NCBI RefSeq assembly: GCF_014191505.1
Contig: NZ_JACHWS010000002.1
Coordinates: 558,001-622,000, forward strand
Origin: Hoyosella altamirensis
GTDB taxonomy: Bacteria; Actinomycetota; Actinomycetes; Mycobacteriales; Mycobacteriaceae
Length of the DNA: 64,000 nucleotides
Direction of reading: 5' to 3'
Program-made: the position numbers and the translations under genes
The notes under the pieces: model-generated
What the model was told of the DNA's origin: nothing
What the model saw: only the letters and a program-made list of their open reading frames with translations
Databases searched by the model: none
In this document: positions 39,017 to 46,097 of the stretch, piece after piece
Numbering within the stretch: position 1 is the stretch's first letter
How the letters are laid out: each line of letters starts with the position of its first letter

Positions 39017-39493
39017 ATGGAACTGTTCATCGTTGTGTGGTTCGTCTGCGGTGTCGTGTCACTCGCGATCGCGAGCGAGAAGAACAGACACGCGTTCGGG
39101 TTCTTTCTACTGGGGTTCCTCCTCGGCCCTCTCGGGGTTGTATGTGCTGTATTAGCTCCGCGTGGTGATCCGCCCGCACCAGTGGGGATGCGCGTCGTCA
39201 CCTGTCGCAGGTGCAACGCCAGACAAAACGTTCCGGTGAACGACAATCGGTTTGAATGCTGGCAGTGCAAGACAGTCGCCCCGGTTCGAGTTGCGTATGC
39301 GCGCCCGCAAGCGGTGACAGGGCAGAACTCCATGCGCGACTGGCAGGACCGCTACCCGCCCATGGTGCAGGGGGACTCTACCCGTGCGGTCGCTGATCAG
39401 AACGAGGGTGTTGTGAAGCGGTGGCAGGTGATAGCACTCGTCGTCGTCTTCGGCGCGCTCGCTGTACTCGCGATCGTCGCGCTTGCCGCTTAG
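39017..39493 (+). CDS. Membrane zinc-ribbon protein, second of a tandem pair
   Basis: A 158-residue paralogue of the preceding gene: hydrophobic helix (ELFIVVWFVCGVVSLAIA), a second stretch (FGFFLLGFLLGPLGVVCAVLA), and the ribbon TCRRCNARQNVPVNDNRFECWQC. It carries an extra C-terminal region with a third helix (WQVIALVVVFGALAVLAIVALAA). The ribbons agree at RFECW and RCN.RQNV. ATG 39017 follows GAAGGGA. It is 65 bases after its partner and probably in the same unit. Confidence 0.72.
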   Translation: MELFIVVWFVCGVVSLAIASEKNRHAFGFFLLGFLLGPLGVVCAVLAPRGDPPAPVGMRVVTCRRCNARQNVPVNDNRFECWQCKTVAPVRVAYARPQAVTGQNSMRDWQDRYPPMVQGDSTRAVADQNEGVVKRWQVIALVVVFGALAVLAIVALAA

Positions 39494-39843
39494 CCAGCAA
39501 AATCACCCTCACTGGGAAGGTACTGTTCGACGGAGGCCATAGCGCGCTACCTCGACTGCGGGATCCTTCAGCATTGGAGTCCGCTCTGGCGTATCCGGGC
39601 CACCCTTGGGAATGGGCGAGGCGATGACTGGCGTGCAGCAAGCAGCACGAGAGCTAGGCGGTCAGCCAACCAAGCGCCTCCGCCGGGAAGATATCCGTTC
39701 TATTGGTGCGTCAGGTTCTTCCGCAGCGATGTCAAGTAAGCACGGGTCCTTGGTGCGCAGACCTACATGCTGGAGCAGCTGCCAGTGATTGAAACCGTGG
39801 GGTAAGTGTGGGATCGAGACTCTCAACACGGTCCAGAGATACG
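39494..39843. other. Intergenic stretch without a recognised gene
   Basis: These 350 bases between the second zinc-ribbon gene and the terminator of the tRNA operon contain only short, non-conserved open frames. No repeat, attachment-site-like duplication or RNA gene is seen. Confidence 0.5.
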
Positions 39844-39886
39844 AAAAACCCCGCATACTCGGGAATGTTTTCCCTGGTAGCGGGGC
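39844..39886 (-). terminator. Terminator of the tRNA-Ser/tRNA-Arg unit
   Basis: On the minus strand GCCCCGC pairs with GCGGGG(T) across a loop that itself holds GGGAA-TGTT-TTCCC, and a run of five T follows (complement of 39844-39848). It starts 22 bases after tRNA-Arg. Confidence 0.78.
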
Positions 39887-39908
39887 ATTTCACTGTCTCA
39901 ACCAGACG

Positions 39909-39981
39909 TGCGCCCGAGAGGATTCGAACCCCTAACCTTCTGATCCGTAGTCAGATGCTCTATCCGTTGAGCTACGAGCGC
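39909..39981 (-). tRNA. tRNA-Arg(ACG)
   Basis: Minus strand: acceptor GCGCTCG pairs with CGGGCGC (one G-T), D-arm AGCTCAACGGATAGAGC, anticodon stem-loop TCTGA-CTACGGA-TCAGA giving ACG, T-arm GGGGTTCGAATCC. The discriminator is A and CCA is not encoded. A34 is the target of TadA, whose gene is in this window. It follows tRNA-Ser(GCT) by 31 bases. Confidence 0.95.
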
Positions 39982-40012
39982 GTGTATTCAGTTATACCGG
40001 CTAGACCGGCGG

Positions 40013-40101
40013 CGGAGGCGAGAGGATTTGAACCTCCGGTCCCCTTTGAGGGGGACAACTCATTAGCAGTGAGCCCCATTCGGCCGCTCTGGCACGCCTC
40101 C
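40013..40101 (-). tRNA. tRNA-Ser(GCT)
   Basis: Minus strand: GGAGGCG pairs with CGCCTCC, anticodon loop CTGCTAA flanked by GCTCA and TGAGT gives GCT, with a long variable arm (CCCCCTCAAAGGGG) and T-arm GGAGGTTCAAATCCTCT. CCA is not complete in the DNA. It is upstream of tRNA-Arg(ACG) in one unit. Confidence 0.95.
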
Positions 40102-40182
40102 CTGGGCCCCTTGCGTGGGCCACCGGAAAGACTACACATGTCTATACCGCTATTGCAAAACGCCTGCCCACGCCCTGTTCCC

Positions 40183-40932
40183 TCATCGCAAGTTGCTGTC
40201 GAACCATTCGAAGATGTGCTGCCTGGCGGCGACCGCAGCCACTTCGGGTGAACCGTCTGCTGTGGCAGGTATGTCGTCAACGTCATCGGCACCTTTCGAG
40301 GTGAACCCGAAGCCTTCGTCGGGCCGGTGCCCGAGCCCTGGATACGTCACGATCAGCGTCGCCACGTTCGCCCGGGCAGCGGATTCCCGCAGTAGTTCGA
40401 TCTCTGACGGCGGCGTCAGCGGGTCGTCCTCTCCGAAGATTCCCAGCCACGGCACCCGCAGTTCACGGACAGCGTTGGCAAGCGGCAGGGTTCCGGCCGC
40501 AACGGGCTCGGATATGCCGTGCGCCGCGATACTTACGGCCGCTCCGATTCGCTGAGTGGTGCTGACGAGCGCCGCCGCCGTGCCTGCACTGTCGAATCCC
40601 AGCACGCCGACACGATCCGGCCGAATCCGCTCCCCGAGGAGCCACTTTTTCGCCGCGGCGAAGTCTTCAAATAATGCGTCTCCGAAGACAGGATCGGTTG
40701 ATTGGGGCTGCCTGTGGAACAGGTCGGGCGCCGTCACAGCCCAGCCCTCCTCGGCAAGATCTTCCATGAATTGAAAGAGGCTGCGGCTGAAGGAATGGGT
40801 CTCGTGCAGGAGCACAATGCCCCCGCGCGCCCGTCCCTCCGGTTCCACAACAGTGAGCGGCACTCTCTTTTTCGCGCTACCCGGCAGGGCCGCTGATTCC
40901 TGCCGGACACGCACCATACGGATCCCCGACAT
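40183..40932 (-). CDS. Dienelactone hydrolase-family protein with Asp at the nucleophile position
   Basis: A 249-residue alpha/beta hydrolase of the dienelactone hydrolase type. The family elements are in order: GGIVLLHETHSFSRS with Glu44, the elbow VGVLGFDSAGTAAALV, LGIFGEDDPLTPP with Asp169/170, and GLGHRPDEGFGF with His202. The nucleophile position of the elbow, Cys in dienelactone hydrolases, is Asp114 here. That would suit a dehalogenase-like chemistry or mean loss of activity. The open frame extends to 41805, but the extra part is antisense to pat, so ATG 40932 is the start. Divergent from pat with 87 bases between starts. Confidence 0.8.
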   Translation of the reverse strand: MSGIRMVRVRQESAALPGSAKKRVPLTVVEPEGRARGGIVLLHETHSFSRSLFQFMEDLAEEGWAVTAPDLFHRQPQSTDPVFGDALFEDFAAAKKWLLGERIRPDRVGVLGFDSAGTAAALVSTTQRIGAAVSIAAHGISEPVAAGTLPLANAVRELRVPWLGIFGEDDPLTPPSEIELLRESAARANVATLIVTYPGLGHRPDEGFGFTSKGADDVDDIPATADGSPEVAAVAARQHIFEWFDSNLR

Positions 40933-41019
40933 ATGTCTACTCTCCCACCGGTTTGTCCGTTTTTCGAGTGCTGGCTCGGGCTGAGCCTGCGAACACGAGG
41001 ACCAGATACTCTGACAGGC

Positions 41020-42123
41020 GTGAGTGATTCCGCACCTACGGCGCGTACCCGTCCTGATCTCGCCAGCATTCCCGTCTACGTTCCGGGTAAATCCTGGCCT
41101 GGTGCCATCAAGCTGGCGAGCAATGAAACGTCGCCTGGGCCGCTTCCCAGCGTGGTGGAGGCGATCGGGGAAGCCGCAGCATCGGTGAATCGCTATCCAG
41201 ATAACGGTGCGATCGCGCTGAAAGCTGCCCTGGCGAACCATCTGAAGGTGGATCCGGCGCGTGTCTCTGTTGGTTGCGGATCCGTCAGTCTCTGTCAGCA
41301 GCTCGTGCAGGCGACGTGCGGGCCGGGTGACGAAGTACTCTTCGCGTGGCGCTCGTTCGAGGCCTATCCGCTGGTCACGCTTGTCGCGGGAGCCACTCCG
41401 GTGCGTGTGCCTCTTGATTCCAGCGCTGTGCATGACCTCGACGCCATGCTCGCCGCGATCACGGACAGCACCCGGTTGATCTTCGTCTGCAATCCCAACA
41501 ATCCAACGGGAACCGCAGTCGGTCGTGCTGAGCTGGAGCGGTTCCTGGATGCGGTGCCCGATCACATTCTGGTGGTGCTGGACGAAGCGTACTTCGAGTA
41601 CTTGCGCCCTGAAGGGTTCGCGGAAGGGGACCAGCCCGACGGCATCGTGATCAGCCGGAACCGATCGAACGTTGTTGTTTTGCGGACTTTCTCGAAGGCC
41701 TACGGGCTCGCTGGTCTGCGCGTTGGGTATGCCGTCGGCCATCCGGAGGTCATCGCCACACTCGGGAAGGTGTACATCCCTTTCAGCGTCAACAGCATCG
41801 CGCAAGCGGCGGCGATCGCTTCTCTGTCAGTGGAGGATGAGCTGCTCGCGCGAACATCCGCGGTTGTCAGCGAACGGGAGCGTGTGCGTCAGGCGCTCGT
41901 CGACGCCGGTTACTCCGTTCCGCACACTCAAGCGAATTTCGTGTGGCTGGATCTCGGTATCGCTACTAGTGAGTTCGCGGCGCGCTGCGCTGAGGCTGGC
42001 GTTCTCATTCGCCCGTTTACCGACGAAGGTGCGCGGGTGACGGTCGGAGATCGCGATGAAAACGACGTTTTTTTGCGATTCGCGAGGAGCACAGCCGCCG
42101 AGCGCATTTTCGACGTTGTGTGA
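41020..42123 (+). CDS. pat: Aromatic/histidinol-phosphate-type aminotransferase (Pat)
   Basis: A 367-residue class II aminotransferase resembling HisC and the mycobacterial/corynebacterial aromatic aminotransferase Pat (Rv3772). Marks are IKLASNETSPGPLPSV, the Asn/Pro cofactor loop IFVCNPNNPTGTAVG, Asp-x-Ala-Tyr in VVLDEAYFEYL, and the PLP Lys in VLRTFSKAYGLAGLRVGYAVG. Pat forms phenylalanine/tyrosine from the keto acids, which fits tyrA elsewhere in the window. HisC2 is the alternative name. The start is GTG 41020, and the open frame runs 87 bases further up without support. Confidence 0.88.
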   Translation: MSDSAPTARTRPDLASIPVYVPGKSWPGAIKLASNETSPGPLPSVVEAIGEAAASVNRYPDNGAIALKAALANHLKVDPARVSVGCGSVSLCQQLVQATCGPGDEVLFAWRSFEAYPLVTLVAGATPVRVPLDSSAVHDLDAMLAAITDSTRLIFVCNPNNPTGTAVGRAELERFLDAVPDHILVVLDEAYFEYLRPEGFAEGDQPDGIVISRNRSNVVVLRTFSKAYGLAGLRVGYAVGHPEVIATLGKVYIPFSVNSIAQAAAIASLSVEDELLARTSAVVSERERVRQALVDAGYSVPHTQANFVWLDLGIATSEFAARCAEAGVLIRPFTDEGARVTVGDRDENDVFLRFARSTAAERIFDVV

Positions 42124-42284
42124 CTAATATCAGCGGTTCATTCCAGCCACACCCGTGACAGAACTGTGACCGCAATGCGCCATGCTTGAGCACCGGTATG
42201 GCCTGACACTAGTAGTGATGGCCGAGATGCCGCGTGCGCCTCACAGCGTGCGATGATGCCGCAACGACGAGGAAGGAGGAGGCC

Positions 42285-44024
42285 ATGCCCAAAGCACGCG
42301 GCCCTGGCAACTCCTCCCCACGGCGCAAGCACGGTATCGCGGCAGGCGTAGCTGCTGTCATCAGCGCCGCGGCCTTAACGTTGACGTCTGCGCCTACAGC
42401 GTTGGCGGCACCTGATATCCACCCACGTAATCAGCCGTCAGACGACGTTGAACTCCGGCTCCTTTCGTTCGGCGACCTCCGGGATGCGCTGCGGCCGCCA
42501 GAAGGTGACGCCGGGAGCCTCGTGCAGTCGGACAATTCGCGGGTTGAAGCTGGTGGCGCAGGCCATCTTGCTGCTTTCCTGGATCAACTCCGGCGACAGG
42601 CACCGCGGTCGCTGCTGTACTCCGCGGGCGGAAACATCGGGTTCGATAACGACAGCGCGTCCCGCGCCTTCCGGATGTTCTCCGGGGAACCGACCATTGA
42701 TGTGCTGAACTCGTGGGACATTGCCGCATCCGCCGTCGGCGCACCCGAACTGGCTGAGGGACTGCCTGAACTGCTCCGGAAAGCGCAGGGCGGGTGTCAC
42801 CCCGATCATGGCTGCCAGTTGAACGAAGAGTTCGCGGGCGCGAACTTCCCGCTCCTCGGCGCCAACCTCGTGGATGACGAGAACGAGCCCGTCACATTGC
42901 CTTTCTCCATCAATCACGTCGACGACATACCGGTCGGGGCGATCGGTGTTCTCATGCGCGATGCAGCCACCGGTGCCGCCGAAGCTGGCGCGACCGGGGA
43001 TGACATGCGGATTGAGGACGAGCTCGAGGCGATCGAGCGAACTGCCGAGGTCTTGGAGTTCTTCGGAGTCAAGGCGATCACTCTCCTGCTTTACGGCGAT
43101 GCGGGCCCGCGCGCCGAGGAAGGCCCGAACGGGTGCGGGCTGAGCGATGGACCCGCGTATCAGCTGGCCGCGGACGCGAGCCCGAACGTCGACGTCATCT
43201 TCTCGGCAGGCGGACCAGATGCGTTCAACTGCACGGTGCGCGACCCTGCGGGCGTCGAACGTCCCTTCATCCGCGCAGCGTCGAACGGGCGCACTGTCTC
43301 CGTCGCGGACATTGTCATCAATCGCACCACCGGCGAAGTGCTCCGGGACCGGACCAGCGCATTCAACCAGGTCGTAACGCGTAATGTCCCTCCTGATCAA
43401 GAGACCGAAGACATCATCGCCCGCGCTGAGGAACGCGCGAGTGAGATTGGCGGGCGCGAGCTCGGCGAAATCAGTGGTGAAGCGCTGAGCGAACGCACCG
43501 ACGCCGGTGAGTCAGCCGCTGGCCGCATTCTCGCTGACGCCGCACAACTTGCTGCAGCCGGAGCCGCCGACTCCCAAGCCACCTTGCTGCCCCCATCAGC
43601 CTTGCCGGAGGACCTAGCGGAGTCGATCACCTACGGTGACGCGTTCAGCGCTCCGCGCTCCGCCATGCTCGTCACGCTCACACTGACTGGCGCGCAATTG
43701 CAAGAGACGCTCGAACAGCAGTTCCGGGACGGTGGCGACGTCGTTCTCCAGCCTTCTGAAGATCTGACCTACGTGTTCGATCCTGACGCGAGCCCGGGTG
43801 CGCGAGTCATCGATCTCCAGATCAACGGGGAGGCCGTTCAGGCGACTGATACGTACCGGATCACCGTGACGGACCGGATCGCGGTTGGCGGCTACGGTTT
43901 CACCGCACTCTCGTCGGGCACCGACCGGGTCGCGTCGACTACGACGAGTAAAGCGTTCACCGACTACATCAGTACCCGCTCCCCTGTCGCTGTGCCTGAG
44001 CAGGAGCGGATCGCGCTGCGCTGA
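42285..44024 (+). CDS. Secreted 5'-nucleotidase-like protein lacking metal ligands
   Basis: A 579-residue exported protein: basic start, hydrophobic stretch and AlaXAla cleavage site (ALAAPD, about residue 42). The fold outline is that of UshA/5'-nucleotidase (metallophosphatase domain, then the C-terminal nucleotide domain with VTLTLTGAQLQETLEQQF and TDTYRITVTDRIAVGGYGF). The metal-site residues are changed: SF(N)DFHG reads SFGDLRD, SAGD reads SAGG (113-116), GNHEFD reads GAPELA (152-157), and the His-rich GHTH region reads SAGGPDAF. This looks like a pseudoenzyme kept under selection. RBS AAGGAGGAGG precedes ATG 42285. Confidence 0.82.
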   Translation: MPKARGPGNSSPRRKHGIAAGVAAVISAAALTLTSAPTALAAPDIHPRNQPSDDVELRLLSFGDLRDALRPPEGDAGSLVQSDNSRVEAGGAGHLAAFLDQLRRQAPRSLLYSAGGNIGFDNDSASRAFRMFSGEPTIDVLNSWDIAASAVGAPELAEGLPELLRKAQGGCHPDHGCQLNEEFAGANFPLLGANLVDDENEPVTLPFSINHVDDIPVGAIGVLMRDAATGAAEAGATGDDMRIEDELEAIERTAEVLEFFGVKAITLLLYGDAGPRAEEGPNGCGLSDGPAYQLAADASPNVDVIFSAGGPDAFNCTVRDPAGVERPFIRAASNGRTVSVADIVINRTTGEVLRDRTSAFNQVVTRNVPPDQETEDIIARAEERASEIGGRELGEISGEALSERTDAGESAAGRILADAAQLAAAGAADSQATLLPPSALPEDLAESITYGDAFSAPRSAMLVTLTLTGAQLQETLEQQFRDGGDVVLQPSEDLTYVFDPDASPGARVIDLQINGEAVQATDTYRITVTDRIAVGGYGFTALSSGTDRVASTTTSKAFTDYISTRSPVAVPEQERIALR

Positions 44025-44056
44025 CCGCGTCGAGACCCGCCCAGTAGGGTGAGGAC

Positions 44057-44557
44057 ATGCCGCGCACCATGACTGTCTCCGAGTCAATCGACATCAGCGC
44101 ACCCCCGGAGCAGATTTATGCTTTGATCAGCGACCCCACGCAAACAGGCAATTGGAGCCCAGAGAACACGGGTGCGCGGGTGACCAGCGCACCACATTCG
44201 GCCGCAACGGTCTTTCACGGGACGAACAAGCGAGGGCCTTTCCGCTGGGTCACAGAATGCGTCGTCACCGTTGCCGACGCACCTAGCCGGTTCCGCTTCC
44301 AGGTCCGAAAATGGGGTGTCGGTAAACCTTTCCTGAGGGTCCCCGTCGCCACGTGGGAGTACCAGCTTGCGCCTACGCCGCACGGCACGCGCGTCACCGA
44401 AACGTGGATTGACGATCGGAGCGCCTGGCCCGATTCAGTCAGTGCTGTGGTCGACCGCTTGCTCACCGGTGGCCGCACGTTCGCGGAGTTCAACCGTCGC
44501 AACATAGCTGTGACGCTGAAAAACTTGAAGGCGGCGGTGGAAGCGGAGCACCGCTAG
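44057..44557 (+). CDS. SRPBCC (START-like) family protein
   Basis: A 166-residue START-like protein: VSESIDISAPPEQIYALISDPTQTGNWSPEN at the start, WVTECVVTVADAPSRFRFQVRKWGVGKP in the middle and a C-terminal helix RTFAEFNRRNIAVTLKNLKAAVEAE. It is probably a hydrophobic ligand-binding or polyketide-cyclase-like domain; ligand unknown. GTGAGGAC precedes ATG 44057; it is 32 bases after the 5'-nucleotidase-like gene and may share its message. It is a different paralogue from the one at 1025. Confidence 0.83.
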   Translation: MPRTMTVSESIDISAPPEQIYALISDPTQTGNWSPENTGARVTSAPHSAATVFHGTNKRGPFRWVTECVVTVADAPSRFRFQVRKWGVGKPFLRVPVATWEYQLAPTPHGTRVTETWIDDRSAWPDSVSAVVDRLLTGGRTFAEFNRRNIAVTLKNLKAAVEAEHR

Positions 44558-44662
44558 AAGCTTGTTTGACTGCACGCTTGCCCCGCAGAGCTAATTGGTG
44601 AAGACTGTCCCCAAATATTCTGGTGATGCGCGTCACCATTTTGCTCAGCGAGGAGCCCTACC

Positions 44663-45907
44663 GTGACAGGTGTCTGCAGGCGTGTCGGAGCCGCCGCACT
44701 TGGCGTGCTGTTGTGCAGCATTCCACTCATATTCGCGATCCCTACCGCCACAGCCGCACCGTATACGCAGTACCTCGACCTCACCGAAGACAACAGCCTC
44801 GGCGAGCGCAGCGGTGGGTTCTCCTCCGAGCTGCCACTCAACCAGCAGACCTTGCGAAGCGCGCTCGACGATGCGCGCGCGGCCGGTGTCGCACCGAGCC
44901 GCTACGGCACGCTGCTGCGCCAGTATTGGCTAACCGTGGCCGCCGACAACGCCGGGATCGACCTCGCCGGATGGGAGCCACAACGCGGGCTGACCGCAAA
45001 CCTCGACACAGTCGACAAGGTCTACATCAATTACCTGCGGCTCTACAACGAGAACCCCGAGTTCTACTGGACCGGGATGGCTGGCCTCGCTGGGATCTCT
45101 TTCGCTGCCGGCTTCTGGGACCTCGACGACATCGGCCAGCTCCTCAGCGTTCCCGGCATCCATGAGCTTGGTAACGCAGTGGCGGACGCGCTCGCGGACC
45201 TCCCCTGGCAGATCGCGGAAGACATGCCGCGCGACGTCCACCTTCTCGCCACCGAAGGCAGCACGATCACCCAGGCCGACATCGACTGGTACTTGCACCG
45301 GCTGCTCATCAAGCAACGCAACATCTTCATGGACATGGCTCCCCTGCACGAGGCCTACATTGCGGGCGGCATGGCAGAAATCAATGAGCTTGCCCAGAGC
45401 GGAGCCTACGACCCCTACATCATCCAAGCCTGGCAACTCCTCTCCAGCGGCACCCGTCAAGGGCTCGCCGAGGCGCTGCTCCGAATGGCATCACGCGAAC
45501 AAAACCAGATCATTGCCGATCAGTGGGACGAAACCGCAGCCGGCCGCGGCAACAAGGGCCGGGTACTGACCTACGTGACGACGGTCGGCGGCAATCCTGA
45601 CGTGCCAGGCGCGTCACCGCTCGGCGCGTTCCGGCCGCTCTCCGTCCATGCCACGATCGAGGGTCAGCGCGTCGCAGTCCACACTCCGCTCCCTGCATTC
45701 AACTGGGCTGACCGTGAGCCGCGCTGGGAGTACATCGAACAGGACCTCGTCCCCGCCTTCCGGACACTTGTGCAAGACAGGCCTGGGGACGCTGCCCGCG
45801 CCCTCGGGGTTTCCTTCAAAGACCAGGCGAACTCCAACCGGATCCTCATGCGGCTTCCAGACTTCATCGTGCAAATGACGAGTGGCTGGGCGGTGGTGCC
45901 TGCATGA
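44663..45907 (+). CDS. Secreted protein of unknown function
   Basis: A 414-residue protein with a clear signal peptide (RRVGAAALGVLLCSIPLIFAIPTATAAPYTQ, cleavage after AlaXAla near residue 31). The mature part is mostly helical and aromatic-rich (YINYLRLYNENPEFYWTGMAGLAGISFAAGFWDLDD; IDWYLHRLLIKQRNIFMDMAPLHEAYIAGG), with no recognised catalytic motif. I recall proteins of this kind only in mycolic-acid bacteria, but cannot name the family. GTG 44663 after GAGGAG. It ends before the AT-rich operator region of the AlbA_2 gene. Confidence 0.68.
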   Translation: MTGVCRRVGAAALGVLLCSIPLIFAIPTATAAPYTQYLDLTEDNSLGERSGGFSSELPLNQQTLRSALDDARAAGVAPSRYGTLLRQYWLTVAADNAGIDLAGWEPQRGLTANLDTVDKVYINYLRLYNENPEFYWTGMAGLAGISFAAGFWDLDDIGQLLSVPGIHELGNAVADALADLPWQIAEDMPRDVHLLATEGSTITQADIDWYLHRLLIKQRNIFMDMAPLHEAYIAGGMAEINELAQSGAYDPYIIQAWQLLSSGTRQGLAEALLRMASREQNQIIADQWDETAAGRGNKGRVLTYVTTVGGNPDVPGASPLGAFRPLSVHATIEGQRVAVHTPLPAFNWADREPRWEYIEQDLVPAFRTLVQDRPGDAARALGVSFKDQANSNRILMRLPDFIVQMTSGWAVVPA

Positions 45908-46032
45908 GGGGAACAGGCAGCGCAGCAGAGGGACTAGAGACCGCTCCAGACGCAGCGAGCGGCGGATTCGAGCCCCGCCTCAAGAGCGCGATCTTGTCAA
46001 CTCCTATGGATTCAACATCCATCGTGCGGCAG

Positions 46033-46097
46033 TTTGCATAACTATGAGTCAATAATAGATTCACTCTTGCTACTACCATAACTTTGCATAAGTATGG
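46033..46097. promoter_or_regulatory. Paired operator-like repeats before the AlbA_2 regulator gene
   Basis: TTTGCATAACTATG (46033-46046) recurs as TTTGCATAAGTATG (46083-46096), exactly 50 bases apart, or nearly five helical turns, in a distinctly AT-rich stretch. The second copy lies in an imperfect palindrome CCATAACTT-TGCAT-AAGTATGG (46076-46097) that overlaps ATG 46094. This suggests autorepression by the HTH domain of the downstream protein. Confidence 0.6.

Noticed and set aside
40183-41805. A 540-codon minus-strand open frame
   Set aside because: The upstream half is the antisense of the pat gene; the hydrolase fold starts at ATG 40932.
45964-45985. A tRNA T-arm-like piece (GATTCGAGCCCCGCC) before the AlbA_2 gene, possible attachment-site remnant
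   Set aside because: It does not match the 3' end of tRNA-Ser(TGA) or any other tRNA here, and no duplicated core is seen on the far side of the gene.
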